Source: Bacteroidota bacterium (GTDB lineage: Bacteria > Bacteroidota > Bacteroidia > Chitinophagales > Saprospiraceae). Taken from it: a DNA stretch of 64,000 nt. Shown piece after piece: positions 20,852-28,788 of this stretch; position 1 is the first letter of the stretch; every line of letters begins with the position of its first letter. A program made the position numbers and the translations under genes. The stretch lies in the NCBI GenBank assembly GCA_003045895.1, contig PZPC01000009.1, positions 29,692-93,691 on the forward strand. Direction: 5' to 3'. The notes beneath the pieces are model-generated. The model worked only from the letters and a program-made list of their open reading frames with translations, ran no database searches and was not told the origin of the DNA.

Positions 20852-20853
20852 GG

Positions 20854-20880
20854 ATCAAATTTTTTGGTGAAAAATTTGAT
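20854..20880 (+). other. AU-rich hairpin directly after ppdK
   Basis: ATCAAATTTTT and AAAAATTTGAT form a perfect 11-bp inverted repeat with a 5-base loop, starting 2 bases after the ppdK stop. It sits just before the GC-rich terminator and may protect the 3' end of the mRNA or act on the opposite strand. Only the symmetry is certain. Confidence 0.55.
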
Positions 20881-20885
20881 TTTGT

Positions 20886-20918
20886 CCCCGCAGCAGGTGC
20901 TGTGGGGATTTTTTTTTG
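20886..20918 (+). terminator. Intrinsic terminator of ppdK
   Basis: CCCCGCAGC, loop AGGT, GCTGTGGGG form a 9-bp stem with one G-U pair, followed by A and an uninterrupted run of nine T. It ends plus-strand transcription before the convergent T9SS gene. Confidence 0.88.
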
Positions 20919-21025
20919 CCAGCCAGCCAACCGGCTATTGCCGATTTTCCGGGCGCCATGTACACCAGGCGCTGGCCGCAGTTCATTGTCCCGATGCAAC
21001 GTTGCGGTAAGCGCCTTATTTTTTC

Positions 21026-22915
21026 CTAACGTACCAAAGTTAAATCTCCCTTCACCGTCTGCCGTTCCGAATCGTCGGGTAGCTGGTAGGTGAGGTAGTA
21101 GATGTACACGTCGGCCGGTGCCGGAGCGCCGTTGTAGCCACCTTCCCAGGGGGCGGTGTAGTCGTTGGAGCTGTAGATGAGCTTGCCCCACCGGGAGTAG
21201 ATGCGCAACTGGAAGTCGGTAGGTTCGCAGTTGGTGAATACCCCGAAAACATCGTTGATGCCGTCCCGGTTGGGCGAAAAAATGTTGGGCACCTGGAGCC
21301 CGCATTCGACGATGGGTTCACAATCCTCAAACGTAAGCGTGGCGCCGGCGGTGGCTTCCCCGCAGGTGTTGGTAGCCGTCACCGTATAGGTATCCGTTTC
21401 CGTCACGCCAATCTGCGCCGTGGTGGCGCCGGTGGACCACCGCAGGGTGTCGGTGGGGTTGCTGGTCGAGGCAACGAGGATGATGGTATCCCCCACGCAA
21501 TAGTCGATATCGACCGGGAAGGTGAGGGTCAGTTCCACTCTGGGCAGGGTTTGTACCAGGAAATTTTTGATGGTCAAATAACCACAGTCATCCGTCACGG
21601 TCACCCGGTAGGTGCCCCCCTGGTCGACGGTAATGCTGGGCGTATCAGCGCCCGTGGACCACAAGTAGATAGGTCCGTCAAGCGGGGTGGTGAGGGTAGT
21701 TATTTCGCCCGCACACAGCGTCAGGGTGTCCGGCTGTAGGCGAATGCTGTCGCGGAAGGAGCGGCGGAAGATGTGGTCGGTATAGTTGGGCAAGCCCAGG
21801 AAAAATTCGTTTGCGGGGTTGTCATACGTAAAAAGGGCGAAGTCAACCGAGGGATTGGGTGCCGCCGGGCAGCGGATTTCTCCGAGGTAAGTCTGCGCAA
21901 AGCTGTTGTTAGCCGACAGGAAGTAGAGGAATCCGTTGTTGGCCATTTGCATTTGGGAGGCAAGGGAAATGTTTGCCGGTCCGGTGGCCACGGTGGTGGC
22001 AGAACCGACGATATCGGTAGCCGTCATATCCAGGCGTTTCACTTCCGCGGCGTTGTCGATGAAGTAGAAGTAGCGGCTGTCCTGGGTGAAGGAGAAGGCA
22101 TTGGCTCCGGTAGTGCTGTAGGCCAGGGGGTTGGCCACGTCGATCTGTCCGGTGGCCTTGTTGAAGGCGAAAAGGTAGTTGCCCGTAGCCAGCCAGTTGC
22201 CGGCCGGTGTCATTTTTAGTGGCGCCTCGATGGGGAAGTCGAAACCCACGAGTTGGAGGCTGACGTCCTGGTTGCCGAAACCGCTGCCGTCGGCATTGAC
22301 GACCACGAATTGGTTGATATTCTGGTCATTTTGGAAGGTGATGATCCAATACTTGTCGCCGTCGGCATGCAGGGTGCCGGTGAGGCCTTCGTAGGCGGGC
22401 ACGTAGATGCGCTCGTCGGCTACTGTGACACCGCCCAGGCCGCCGTTCAGGCGCATGTCTACCTCGAAATAAGACAAGCCCCGGCCCTGGGGCTGGCTTG
22501 CGACCGTGCCTCCGAAGTCGAATTCATTTTCTTCCATGGTGAAGAGGTAGTACACCGAATCGGCCTCCGGCTTGGGTGTGATGAGGGAAGATTGCTTGGC
22601 GCTAAAACCGCCGCCTTCGGCAAAACCCATGTCGTACATCACCTCGTGGTTGCGGTTCCAGATTTTGCCAGAGGGTTGTCCGCCAGATTGCAGGGGGTCG
22701 CGGCCACCACCATTGGTGTAAAACAGGAGCTGCCCGGTGGGGCTACAGTAGGTGGCACAGCCTTCGAAAGTTTCGATGGCGCCGTCGAGTAATTGTACGG
22801 GGTTGCCACCGCTAAAATCAAGACCGGCCATTTGGCCAAAGTACCAACTATTGGCTTCGGGCTGAGCGGCGAGGAACAAGGGCAGCGCGAGGAAAAGGTA
22901 GCCGCATTTTTTCAT
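21026..22915 (-). CDS. T9SS type B sorting-domain surface protein
   Basis: A 629-residue secreted protein. It has an N-terminal signal peptide (MKKCGYLFLALPLFLAAQ) and a beta-propeller-like body beginning NSWYFGQMAGLDFSGG, an opening common in Bacteroidota surface proteins that end in a gliding-motility C-terminal domain. Two Ig/PKD-like modules follow, each built around LWSTGADTPSITV or LRWSTGATTAQIGV. The C-terminus has VPNIFSPNRDGINDVF, FQLRIYSRWGKLIY and PADVYIYYLTY, which define the CHU_C type B signal for the type IX secretion system. The protein is expected to be exported and held at the surface or released. No catalytic residues were recognised. Confidence 0.9.
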   Translation of the reverse strand: MKKCGYLFLALPLFLAAQPEANSWYFGQMAGLDFSGGNPVQLLDGAIETFEGCATYCSPTGQLLFYTNGGGRDPLQSGGQPSGKIWNRNHEVMYDMGFAEGGGFSAKQSSLITPKPEADSVYYLFTMEENEFDFGGTVASQPQGRGLSYFEVDMRLNGGLGGVTVADERIYVPAYEGLTGTLHADGDKYWIITFQNDQNINQFVVVNADGSGFGNQDVSLQLVGFDFPIEAPLKMTPAGNWLATGNYLFAFNKATGQIDVANPLAYSTTGANAFSFTQDSRYFYFIDNAAEVKRLDMTATDIVGSATTVATGPANISLASQMQMANNGFLYFLSANNSFAQTYLGEIRCPAAPNPSVDFALFTYDNPANEFFLGLPNYTDHIFRRSFRDSIRLQPDTLTLCAGEITTLTTPLDGPIYLWSTGADTPSITVDQGGTYRVTVTDDCGYLTIKNFLVQTLPRVELTLTFPVDIDYCVGDTIILVASTSNPTDTLRWSTGATTAQIGVTETDTYTVTATNTCGEATAGATLTFEDCEPIVECGLQVPNIFSPNRDGINDVFGVFTNCEPTDFQLRIYSRWGKLIYSSNDYTAPWEGGYNGAPAPADVYIYYLTYQLPDDSERQTVKGDLTLVR

Positions 22916-23139
22916 GTTGGAAATTTCGTGAATCAGGAATGGCTTTTATTCTTAAAATTAACGTTTGTGCAGACCATTGGATTGGCCAGCCGGAGGGTTT
23001 TTTTTACTGCCTGGCCGATAATAGGGGTGGTCTCTGGCATATTTTTCAATTTTATAAAAAAAGGCTACTTTGTTGCCACTTCCATTTTGTTCCAAGCCAG
23101 ACCTAGATAAATGAACGAACGCTCCTAAAAAATAATATC

Positions 23140-24006
23140 ATGCTTGTACGCCTCTCCCTACTCACGCTAGCCTTCCTGAGCCTAAACCTGCCGGCCTGGA
23201 CCCAGGATACGATTTTCTTTGAAAAAAGAATACCCATTACCATCGGCGAAACGATCGCGTTCCGGTCGCAGATTTTAGCCGAAGAACGAATCATCAACGT
23301 CTACCTTCCCGAAGGGTACGCCGCCGATTCGGTGAAACCGTATCCGGTGATTTACTTGTTGGATGGGGCTTTCTCCGGAAATTTCACCCAAATTGCGAGC
23401 CTGGTGCAGCTGGGTTCGTTTCCCTGGATTGGTTTGCTGCCCGAATCGATCGTCGTGGGCATTGAAGACGTGCACCGCGCCAAAGGAGCTGAAAAAGGGA
23501 CAAAAGATCTTGGCGACTTTACTTTTCCATCCAACAACGCCGAGGAAAAAGTACTTTTCCCCAACCAGGGTGGTTCTAATGACTTTATCGATTTCCTGGA
23601 AAAAGAGTTGCAGCCCATCATTGCGCAAACCTACCGGACGACGGCCAGCAAAACCGTCATCGGCCAGCTGTTTGGCGGGCTCCTGGCCACGGAAATCCTC
23701 TTCAAGCGGCCGCGCCTTTTTGACCATTACATCATCATTGGCCCCAGCCTTTGGTGGGATGATTATTCGCTGCTCGATTACTCGCCACGGTCGTACAATA
23801 GCCCCAAATCCGTTTTCATTGGCGTAGGTTTTGAAGGGTCTAATATGGAACGGGCAGCCCGGCAGTTGTACGAAAAACTACGTGCCTTGAATAAGGCCGA
23901 TACCCGCCTTTTCCGCCAGGATTATCGTTCCCTTGATCTGCAGGAAATACTGCACGCCGCCGTTTACGACAGCTTCCAATTTATTTTCTCGCAGCCGGGT
24001 GGATAG
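23140..24006 (+). CDS. Esterase-fold (Fes/esterase D family) protein with replaced nucleophile
   Basis: A 288-residue secreted alpha/beta hydrolase of the PF00756 type. A signal peptide (residues 1-21) is followed by INVYLPEGY and YPVIYLLDG, typical of the family. The nucleophile elbow, usually G-x-S-x-G, reads VIGQLFGGLLATE, so the Ser is Leu 177 (codon CTG at 23668-23670). The C-terminal His motif is still there (ILHAAVYDSFQFIF). If the base calls are right the protein cannot act as a normal serine esterase; it may bind a ligand, or the copy may be decaying, although the reading frame is intact. It stands alone, with the deacetylase gene 57 bases downstream. Confidence 0.82.
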   Translation: MLVRLSLLTLAFLSLNLPAWTQDTIFFEKRIPITIGETIAFRSQILAEERIINVYLPEGYAADSVKPYPVIYLLDGAFSGNFTQIASLVQLGSFPWIGLLPESIVVGIEDVHRAKGAEKGTKDLGDFTFPSNNAEEKVLFPNQGGSNDFIDFLEKELQPIIAQTYRTTASKTVIGQLFGGLLATEILFKRPRLFDHYIIIGPSLWWDDYSLLDYSPRSYNSPKSVFIGVGFEGSNMERAARQLYEKLRALNKADTRLFRQDYRSLDLQEILHAAVYDSFQFIFSQPGG

Positions 24007-24019
24007 GCGGCTTCCCAAA

Positions 24020-24027
24020 TAATTTTG
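24020..24027 (+). promoter_or_regulatory. Possible Bacteroidota -7 box before the deacetylase gene
   Basis: TAATTTTG matches TAnnTTTG and lies 36 bases upstream of the ATG. It also overlaps a short palindrome, CCAAA-TAAT-TTTGG (24015-24028). No -33 element is clear. Confidence 0.3.
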
Positions 24028-24063
24028 GTGCTCTGACAATTTTAAAACTAAAAAACCAAGCCC

Positions 24064-24999
24064 ATGCGCCCCATTTTTCCCGGCCTGTTTCTCCTCAGTC
24101 TGAGCCTGCTGACCAACTGTTCGCGCCAGGTAGCAGCTACGGCCCTGGCTTACCCTGGAGGAAAGAGCAAGGCCCTCATTCTGAGCTATGACGACGGCGT
24201 CATCGAAGACATTCCATTTGCCCATCTGTTGGAGGATCACGGCCTGGTGGGAACGTTCAACCTCAACTCTGGCTATTTGGGGGTTACCCGGGGCTGGCCC
24301 CAACCTGGCGGCGATACGGTCTTTCAACAGTACATTCCGGTCGATTCGGTGCGGTCGGTTTACAAAAACCACGAAATTGCCGCTCACGGCACTTTCCACC
24401 AGGATTTTCTGGCCCTGACGGAGGCCGAAATTCGGGAAGAAATTGGGTCTGATATAGCCAATCTGGAGCGCCTGGCAGGGCATCGCATTGAGAGTATGGC
24501 CTACCCTTTTGGCCGTTCGGATGCTACGGTAGCCACTATCGTCGGCACCACGGGCCTCACCAATGCCCGCACCGTAGCGGATACCCATACCTTCGCGCTC
24601 CCTGATAGCCTTTTCCTCTGGCATCCGACTTGCCACGACAGCCGGGCCCCAGAGCTGACCGATGCCTACCTCGCCCTGCCGAACGACACGCTCTCGCTCT
24701 TTTACGTTTGGGGCCACGCCTGGGAGTTCAAAGACCCTGCGCGCTGGCTGGCCATCCAGGATTTTTGCCGTAAAATGGGCCACCAAACGACCATCTGGTC
24801 CGTGGGGAGCGGTGCCTACGTCACTTATCTGGCGGCCCTGCACAAAGTGCGCCGCACGCCGAACCGCCTCCACAATCCGGCCAGTAACCCGCCGGTATGG
24901 GTCAGGCTGGCCAACGGGCAGTACGAACGCCTCGCGCCGGGTGCCAGTAGGCGGGCGCGGATGGGCAGCGATTCGCAGCGGATGCTGAAAAACGAATAG
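24064..24999 (+). CDS. Polysaccharide deacetylase-family lipoprotein (NodB fold)
   Basis: A 311-residue protein. The N-terminus ends in LSLLTNCS, a lipobox with the acyl Cys at about residue 19. The NodB domain shows LILSYDDGVIEDIP (the paired Asp motif), VGTFNLNSGYL and AAHGTFHQDFLAL, which supplies the metal His residues, then MAYPFGRSDATV and a late VWGHAWEF motif. Members of CE4 remove acetyl groups from GlcNAc-containing glycans or related substrates with a divalent metal. It is probably anchored facing the periplasm. The substrate is unknown, and the neighbouring esterase-fold gene may or may not be related in function. Confidence 0.88.
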   Translation: MRPIFPGLFLLSLSLLTNCSRQVAATALAYPGGKSKALILSYDDGVIEDIPFAHLLEDHGLVGTFNLNSGYLGVTRGWPQPGGDTVFQQYIPVDSVRSVYKNHEIAAHGTFHQDFLALTEAEIREEIGSDIANLERLAGHRIESMAYPFGRSDATVATIVGTTGLTNARTVADTHTFALPDSLFLWHPTCHDSRAPELTDAYLALPNDTLSLFYVWGHAWEFKDPARWLAIQDFCRKMGHQTTIWSVGSGAYVTYLAALHKVRRTPNRLHNPASNPPVWVRLANGQYERLAPGASRRARMGSDSQRMLKNE

Positions 25000-25068
25000 G
25001 CCTGACGCCCCCCACCTTCACACCTTTACCCTTAGACACGTTACTTACCTCCAACCTCAAAAAATCCT

Positions 25069-25076
25069 TATCTTTG
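25069..25076 (+). promoter_or_regulatory. -7 promoter box of mtaB
   Basis: TATCTTTG is a perfect match to TAnnTTTG. It is 21 bases upstream of the mtaB ATG and would give a short leader. It sits in the sequence CTTATCTTTGCGG, the commonest form of this box in Bacteroidota. Confidence 0.6.
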
Positions 25077-25097
25077 CGGCCAAAATAATTTTCAGGC

Positions 25098-26435
25098 ATG
25101 GCTACACCACGCACCGTTGCTTTCCACACGTTGGGTTGCAAGCTCAACTACTCCGAGACGTCGGCCATTGGCCGGCAGTTTGAGGGCGCGGGCTATACGG
25201 AAGTCCCGTTTGGGCAGGGGGCTGACATTTATGTGATCAATACGTGTTCGGTAACGGATTTTGCGGACAAGAAATGCCGCAACGTGGTGCGCCGCGCGCT
25301 GCGCCAAAACGAGCAGGCCAAGGTGGTGGTAGTGGGGTGTTACGCCCAACTGAAGCCCCAGGAAATTGCGGAGATTCCGGGAGTAGACCTGGTGCTGGGT
25401 GCTGCTGAGAAGTTCCGCATCCTGGATTATATCGACGATATCGGGCAGTCGCACAGCAAGGGGATGGTACAGGCTGGCGCCGTGACGGAAGCCCGCGACT
25501 TTGTCCACGCTTTCAGCTTTGGTGATCGCACCCGCTCCTTCCTCAAGGTGCAGGATGGCTGCGATTACAAGTGTACCTTCTGCACCATTCCGCTGGCCCG
25601 GGGCCAGAGCCGCAGCAATACCGTGGAGAGCGTGGTGGCCAACGCCCGCGAGATTGCCCGCATGGGCACCCGCGAGGTGGTGCTGACGGGCGTCAACATC
25701 GGCGACTTCGGCAACGGTACGGAGGTGATCGAAGGCCAACGGCCCAAAAAGGAAGCCCTCTTCATTGACCTCATCCGGGAGCTGGACCAGGTGGAAGGCA
25801 TCGAGCGGTTCCGGATATCGAGCATTGAACCCAACCTGTGTACCGACGAGATTATCGCCTTCGTGGCGGAATCCCAGCGTTTTGCACCGCATTTTCACCT
25901 GCCGCTGCAATCGGGTAACAACAAGCAACTGCAAGCCATGCGCCGCCGCTACCGGCGGGAGTTGTACGCCGAACGCGTCGCTACCATCAAACGCTACCTG
26001 CCGCATTGCTGTATTGGGGTCGACGTGATCGTCGGGTTTCCCGGCGAGACGGAGGAAGATTTTCTGGAAACTTACCATTTTGTCAATAGCCTGGACATCA
26101 GCTACCTGCACGTGTTTACCTACTCGGAAAGAGCCAATACGCCCGCCGCCACAATGCCGGACCCCGTACCCATGGCCGAACGCCGCCGCCGCAACGAAAT
26201 GCTGGCCATCCTCAGCGAAAAGAAAAAGCGGGCTTTTTACGAGCAGCAACTGGGCCAGACGCGGCCGGTGCTGTTTGAGAAGAGCAAGAAAAAAGGAACG
26301 GTTACGGGTTTTACCGACAATTACGTGAAGATTGAAGCGCTGCTGGAAGAAAGCTGGATCAATCACGTGGTTCCCGTACACCTCGCTGCCATCAACTCGG
26401 AAGGCGTCGTAGACAGCGCCGTGGCGGTTGGGTAG
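25098..26435 (+). CDS. mtaB: tRNA (N6-threonylcarbamoyladenosine(37)-C2)-methylthiotransferase MtaB
   Basis: A 445-residue radical SAM methylthiotransferase. The N-terminal UPF0004 domain starts with AFHTLGCKLNYSETS; the CKLN form, rather than CQMN, marks MtaB. It holds further cluster Cys residues at INTCSVTD and VVGCYAQL. The radical SAM domain has the cluster motif CDYKCTFC (Cys 155, 159, 162), followed by TGVNIGDFG and HFHLPLQSGNN. The C-terminal part is TRAM-like (LFEKSKKKGTVTGFTDNYVKIE). It adds a methylthio group to t6A37 of ANN-decoding tRNAs. It is a single gene with its own promoter. Confidence 0.95.
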   Translation: MATPRTVAFHTLGCKLNYSETSAIGRQFEGAGYTEVPFGQGADIYVINTCSVTDFADKKCRNVVRRALRQNEQAKVVVVGCYAQLKPQEIAEIPGVDLVLGAAEKFRILDYIDDIGQSHSKGMVQAGAVTEARDFVHAFSFGDRTRSFLKVQDGCDYKCTFCTIPLARGQSRSNTVESVVANAREIARMGTREVVLTGVNIGDFGNGTEVIEGQRPKKEALFIDLIRELDQVEGIERFRISSIEPNLCTDEIIAFVAESQRFAPHFHLPLQSGNNKQLQAMRRRYRRELYAERVATIKRYLPHCCIGVDVIVGFPGETEEDFLETYHFVNSLDISYLHVFTYSERANTPAATMPDPVPMAERRRRNEMLAILSEKKKRAFYEQQLGQTRPVLFEKSKKKGTVTGFTDNYVKIEALLEESWINHVVPVHLAAINSEGVVDSAVAVG

Positions 26436-26622
26436 GTTGTTGGTCAAAATTATGTCATTTGTTCTAACAGTCTGTTACCGTAACCTGGGCATTATCCTGT
26501 CAGGCCTAGTAAAATGGGAGCTTTCCCCTCGCGAAAACTAGTTGGTACCTCCACTTGTTCTATTAGTATTGCAAGAAAATGCTTAATATTACGCTCCTTT
26601 TGCAAGCTAAGTGAAAAAAACA

Positions 26623-27744
26623 ATGAGTAAATCTATCGGTGTTAAATTTAACGTACACGATCAACCTGAATTTTACCAAGAATTGCGGCGGCGTGTCAAC
26701 CAGTATTTCGAAGATCGGAATTTGTCCAAGCACGCCAATTTGAACATGAAAATCAAGACGGTTTTCATGGTGCTGCTCTATTTTACCCCCCTTGTTTTGA
26801 TGGTAACGGGCGTCGTCACTTCGTTGTGGCCCGTCATGTTCCTGTGGGTACTGATGGGTTTCGGGATGTCGGGTATCGGCTTGTCCATCATGCACGATGC
26901 CAACCACGGTGCTTATTCCGCAGACAAGAACGTCAACAAGGCGGTGGGGTATATCCTTAATTTTATTGGCGGTTATCCCCCCAACTGGAAAATCCAGCAC
27001 AACGTGTTGCACCATTCCTATACGAATGTGCACCACCACGACGAAGATATTGAAAAGACCATCCTGCGCCTGACGCCCGATACTGAAAGGAAGCCTTTTC
27101 ACCGCGTCCAGGTGTTCTACGCGCCTTTTCTCTACGGTCTGATGAGCATTTATTGGCTCGTCAGCAAGGACTTCGAACAGCTCGTGCGCTACAAAAAGAA
27201 TAACCTGCTGGCTGGCCAGGGGCTGACCTTCCGCCGTGCCCTGGCGGAGGTGCTATTCAATAAGACCTGGTATATTCTCTTGATTCTGGTGTTGCCGCTG
27301 CTCACCACTCAGCTCGCGTGGTGGCAGGTGCTGATCGGTTTCCTGATCATGCACGCTATTACGGGCCTGATCCTGGCCCTGATCTTCCAACCTGCTCACG
27401 TAGTGGAAGAGACCCAGTTTTATTCCGTTGATGAAACCGGCAGTGTAGAAAACAACTGGGCTATTCACCAGCTGAAGACGACCACTAACTTCGCCAACGG
27501 CAGTCGCATGTTTTCGTGGTTTGTTGGTGGGTTAAACTACCAGATCGAACACCACTTGTTTCCCCAAATTTGCCACGTCCACTACCGCCATCTTTCGCCG
27601 ATCGTGAAAGCTACCGCGGAAGAATTCAACGTGCCCTATTACCATCATCCTACTTTTTTCGATGCGGTGCGGAGCCACTTTACCTTGCTCAATAAGCTAG
27701 GGACTGGAAAATACGACGAGAATTTAGCTGCTGCCACGGCTTAA
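26623..27744 (+). CDS. Membrane fatty acid desaturase, front-end type
   Basis: About 373 residues from ATG 26623 (MSKSIGVKF); a GTG 12 bases earlier is in frame but less likely. It has four to six hydrophobic segments and the three His boxes of membrane di-iron desaturases: HDANH (His 91), HNVLHH (about 126) and QIEHH (about 309). The Gln in the third box is characteristic of front-end (delta-5/delta-6-like) desaturases. It contains no cytochrome b5 domain, so it must use separate electron carriers. It probably introduces a double bond in acyl chains to adjust membrane fluidity. The position of the bond cannot be fixed from sequence. Confidence 0.9.
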   Translation: MSKSIGVKFNVHDQPEFYQELRRRVNQYFEDRNLSKHANLNMKIKTVFMVLLYFTPLVLMVTGVVTSLWPVMFLWVLMGFGMSGIGLSIMHDANHGAYSADKNVNKAVGYILNFIGGYPPNWKIQHNVLHHSYTNVHHHDEDIEKTILRLTPDTERKPFHRVQVFYAPFLYGLMSIYWLVSKDFEQLVRYKKNNLLAGQGLTFRRALAEVLFNKTWYILLILVLPLLTTQLAWWQVLIGFLIMHAITGLILALIFQPAHVVEETQFYSVDETGSVENNWAIHQLKTTTNFANGSRMFSWFVGGLNYQIEHHLFPQICHVHYRHLSPIVKATAEEFNVPYYHHPTFFDAVRSHFTLLNKLGTGKYDENLAAATA

Positions 27745-27768
27745 GCCCGGCCTTTAAGAAAAGTAAAC

Positions 27769-27800
27769 AGGCGTCGTTCCAATTGGGGCGACGCCTCTTT
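27769..27800 (+). terminator. Probable terminator of the desaturase gene
   Basis: AGGCGTCG and CGACGCCT form a perfect 8-bp stem, with a 12-base loop that can itself pair as CC-AATT-GG. Only a short, interrupted T run (CTTTG) follows, so termination strength is uncertain. Confidence 0.6.
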
Positions 27801-27975
27801 GCGTAGGGGGCGTATCGGTATAGGGCGGCCCGGTTGCAAATATTACCGGCCCGCTACTTACAGCAGCCCGGGGCAGCCAGTTGACCATCCGCCATTTTTT
27901 CAGGAAAATTTTTCGAGCACGCAGGGATAATCCTTATCTTAACGCCTATTCCTTCACGACCAAGCTTCCGAATTT

Positions 27976-28658
27976 ATGCGCCACCAACGACTGCTCTTCC
28001 TTGCCCTGAGCCTTGTGGCTTTTCATACCCTGGTTGCCCAACCACTGACCGAACGGCAAGGGTGTCACTTTATGAAAAGCCAGCTGCCACTGAAAAAGCT
28101 AACCCTGGAAGAAACCCAGGCCCTGGTGAAAAGCCAGGAGCGCAGTGACAGCATCAATATCCTGGACTACGCGATCAGCCTGGATATTACGGATTTCAAT
28201 GGCCGCAGGATCGCCGGTTCTACCCAATTGGAATTCGTCTTGCTCGAGGTTGCTACCCGCGAACTGGTGCTCGGGAGGAGTATCCCTACAGCGTCATCAG
28301 CAGCTTCGGCAACGGCGGTCTGGTTCGATTGGATCCCTTGCTGCCCGGCGATTACGCGCTAGCCAATGTGTATCTGAATGTGGGTATCCGCAATCCCCTG
28401 GAAGATGCCAGCGTGGTGCTCTCGCCCAACCCCGCCCAGGACGTCGTTCGGCTAGCGCTCAACTTCCCTACCGTAACGGCCGACTACCAGATACAGCTTT
28501 ACGACCTACAGGGACAGTTGCTGCGCCAGCAAACCTACCCGAAAGCGGCGGAATTGAATGTGGAATGGTCTACAGCCGATCTGCCGAATGGCCTCTATGT
28601 CCTAGAAATTGCCAGCGGCACGGGGCACCGGTCGGTGGAATTGGTGGTACAACGGTAG
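27976..28658 (+). pseudogene. Frameshifted and internally deleted T9SS protein, possibly an M1-type peptidase remnant
   Basis: The first frame (27976-28362) encodes a signal peptide ending near FHTLVAQ, then ILDYAISLDITDFNGRRIAG, which resembles the first strands of M1-family aminopeptidase N-terminal domains, and then turns to low-quality sequence before its stop. A second frame, open from about 28263 to 28658, picks up with SSFGNGGLVRLDPLLPGDYA and ends in a full T9SS type A sorting signal (VVLSPNPAQDVV, IQLYDLQGQLL, LPNGLYVLEIA). The two frames together look like the two ends of one exported protein whose catalytic middle has gone. A shift near 28262-28280 joins them. The M1 assignment is tentative. 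Confidence 0.65.
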
Positions 28659-28788
28659 CAAGGAATGAAGACGGAGTCTAACCAGGAGGTCTAGCGCAAG
28701 GACCAGCAAAACTAAAAAGCACGCCAGTTCATAGTAAGCTTTTGCTTTCGTTGCGGCACCGCGAACAGTATTAGAGTCCGATTATCAC

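Noticed and set aside
25092..26447. 451-codon open frame antisense to mtaB
   Set aside because: The mtaB frame has all radical SAM and cluster motifs; the antisense product has none.
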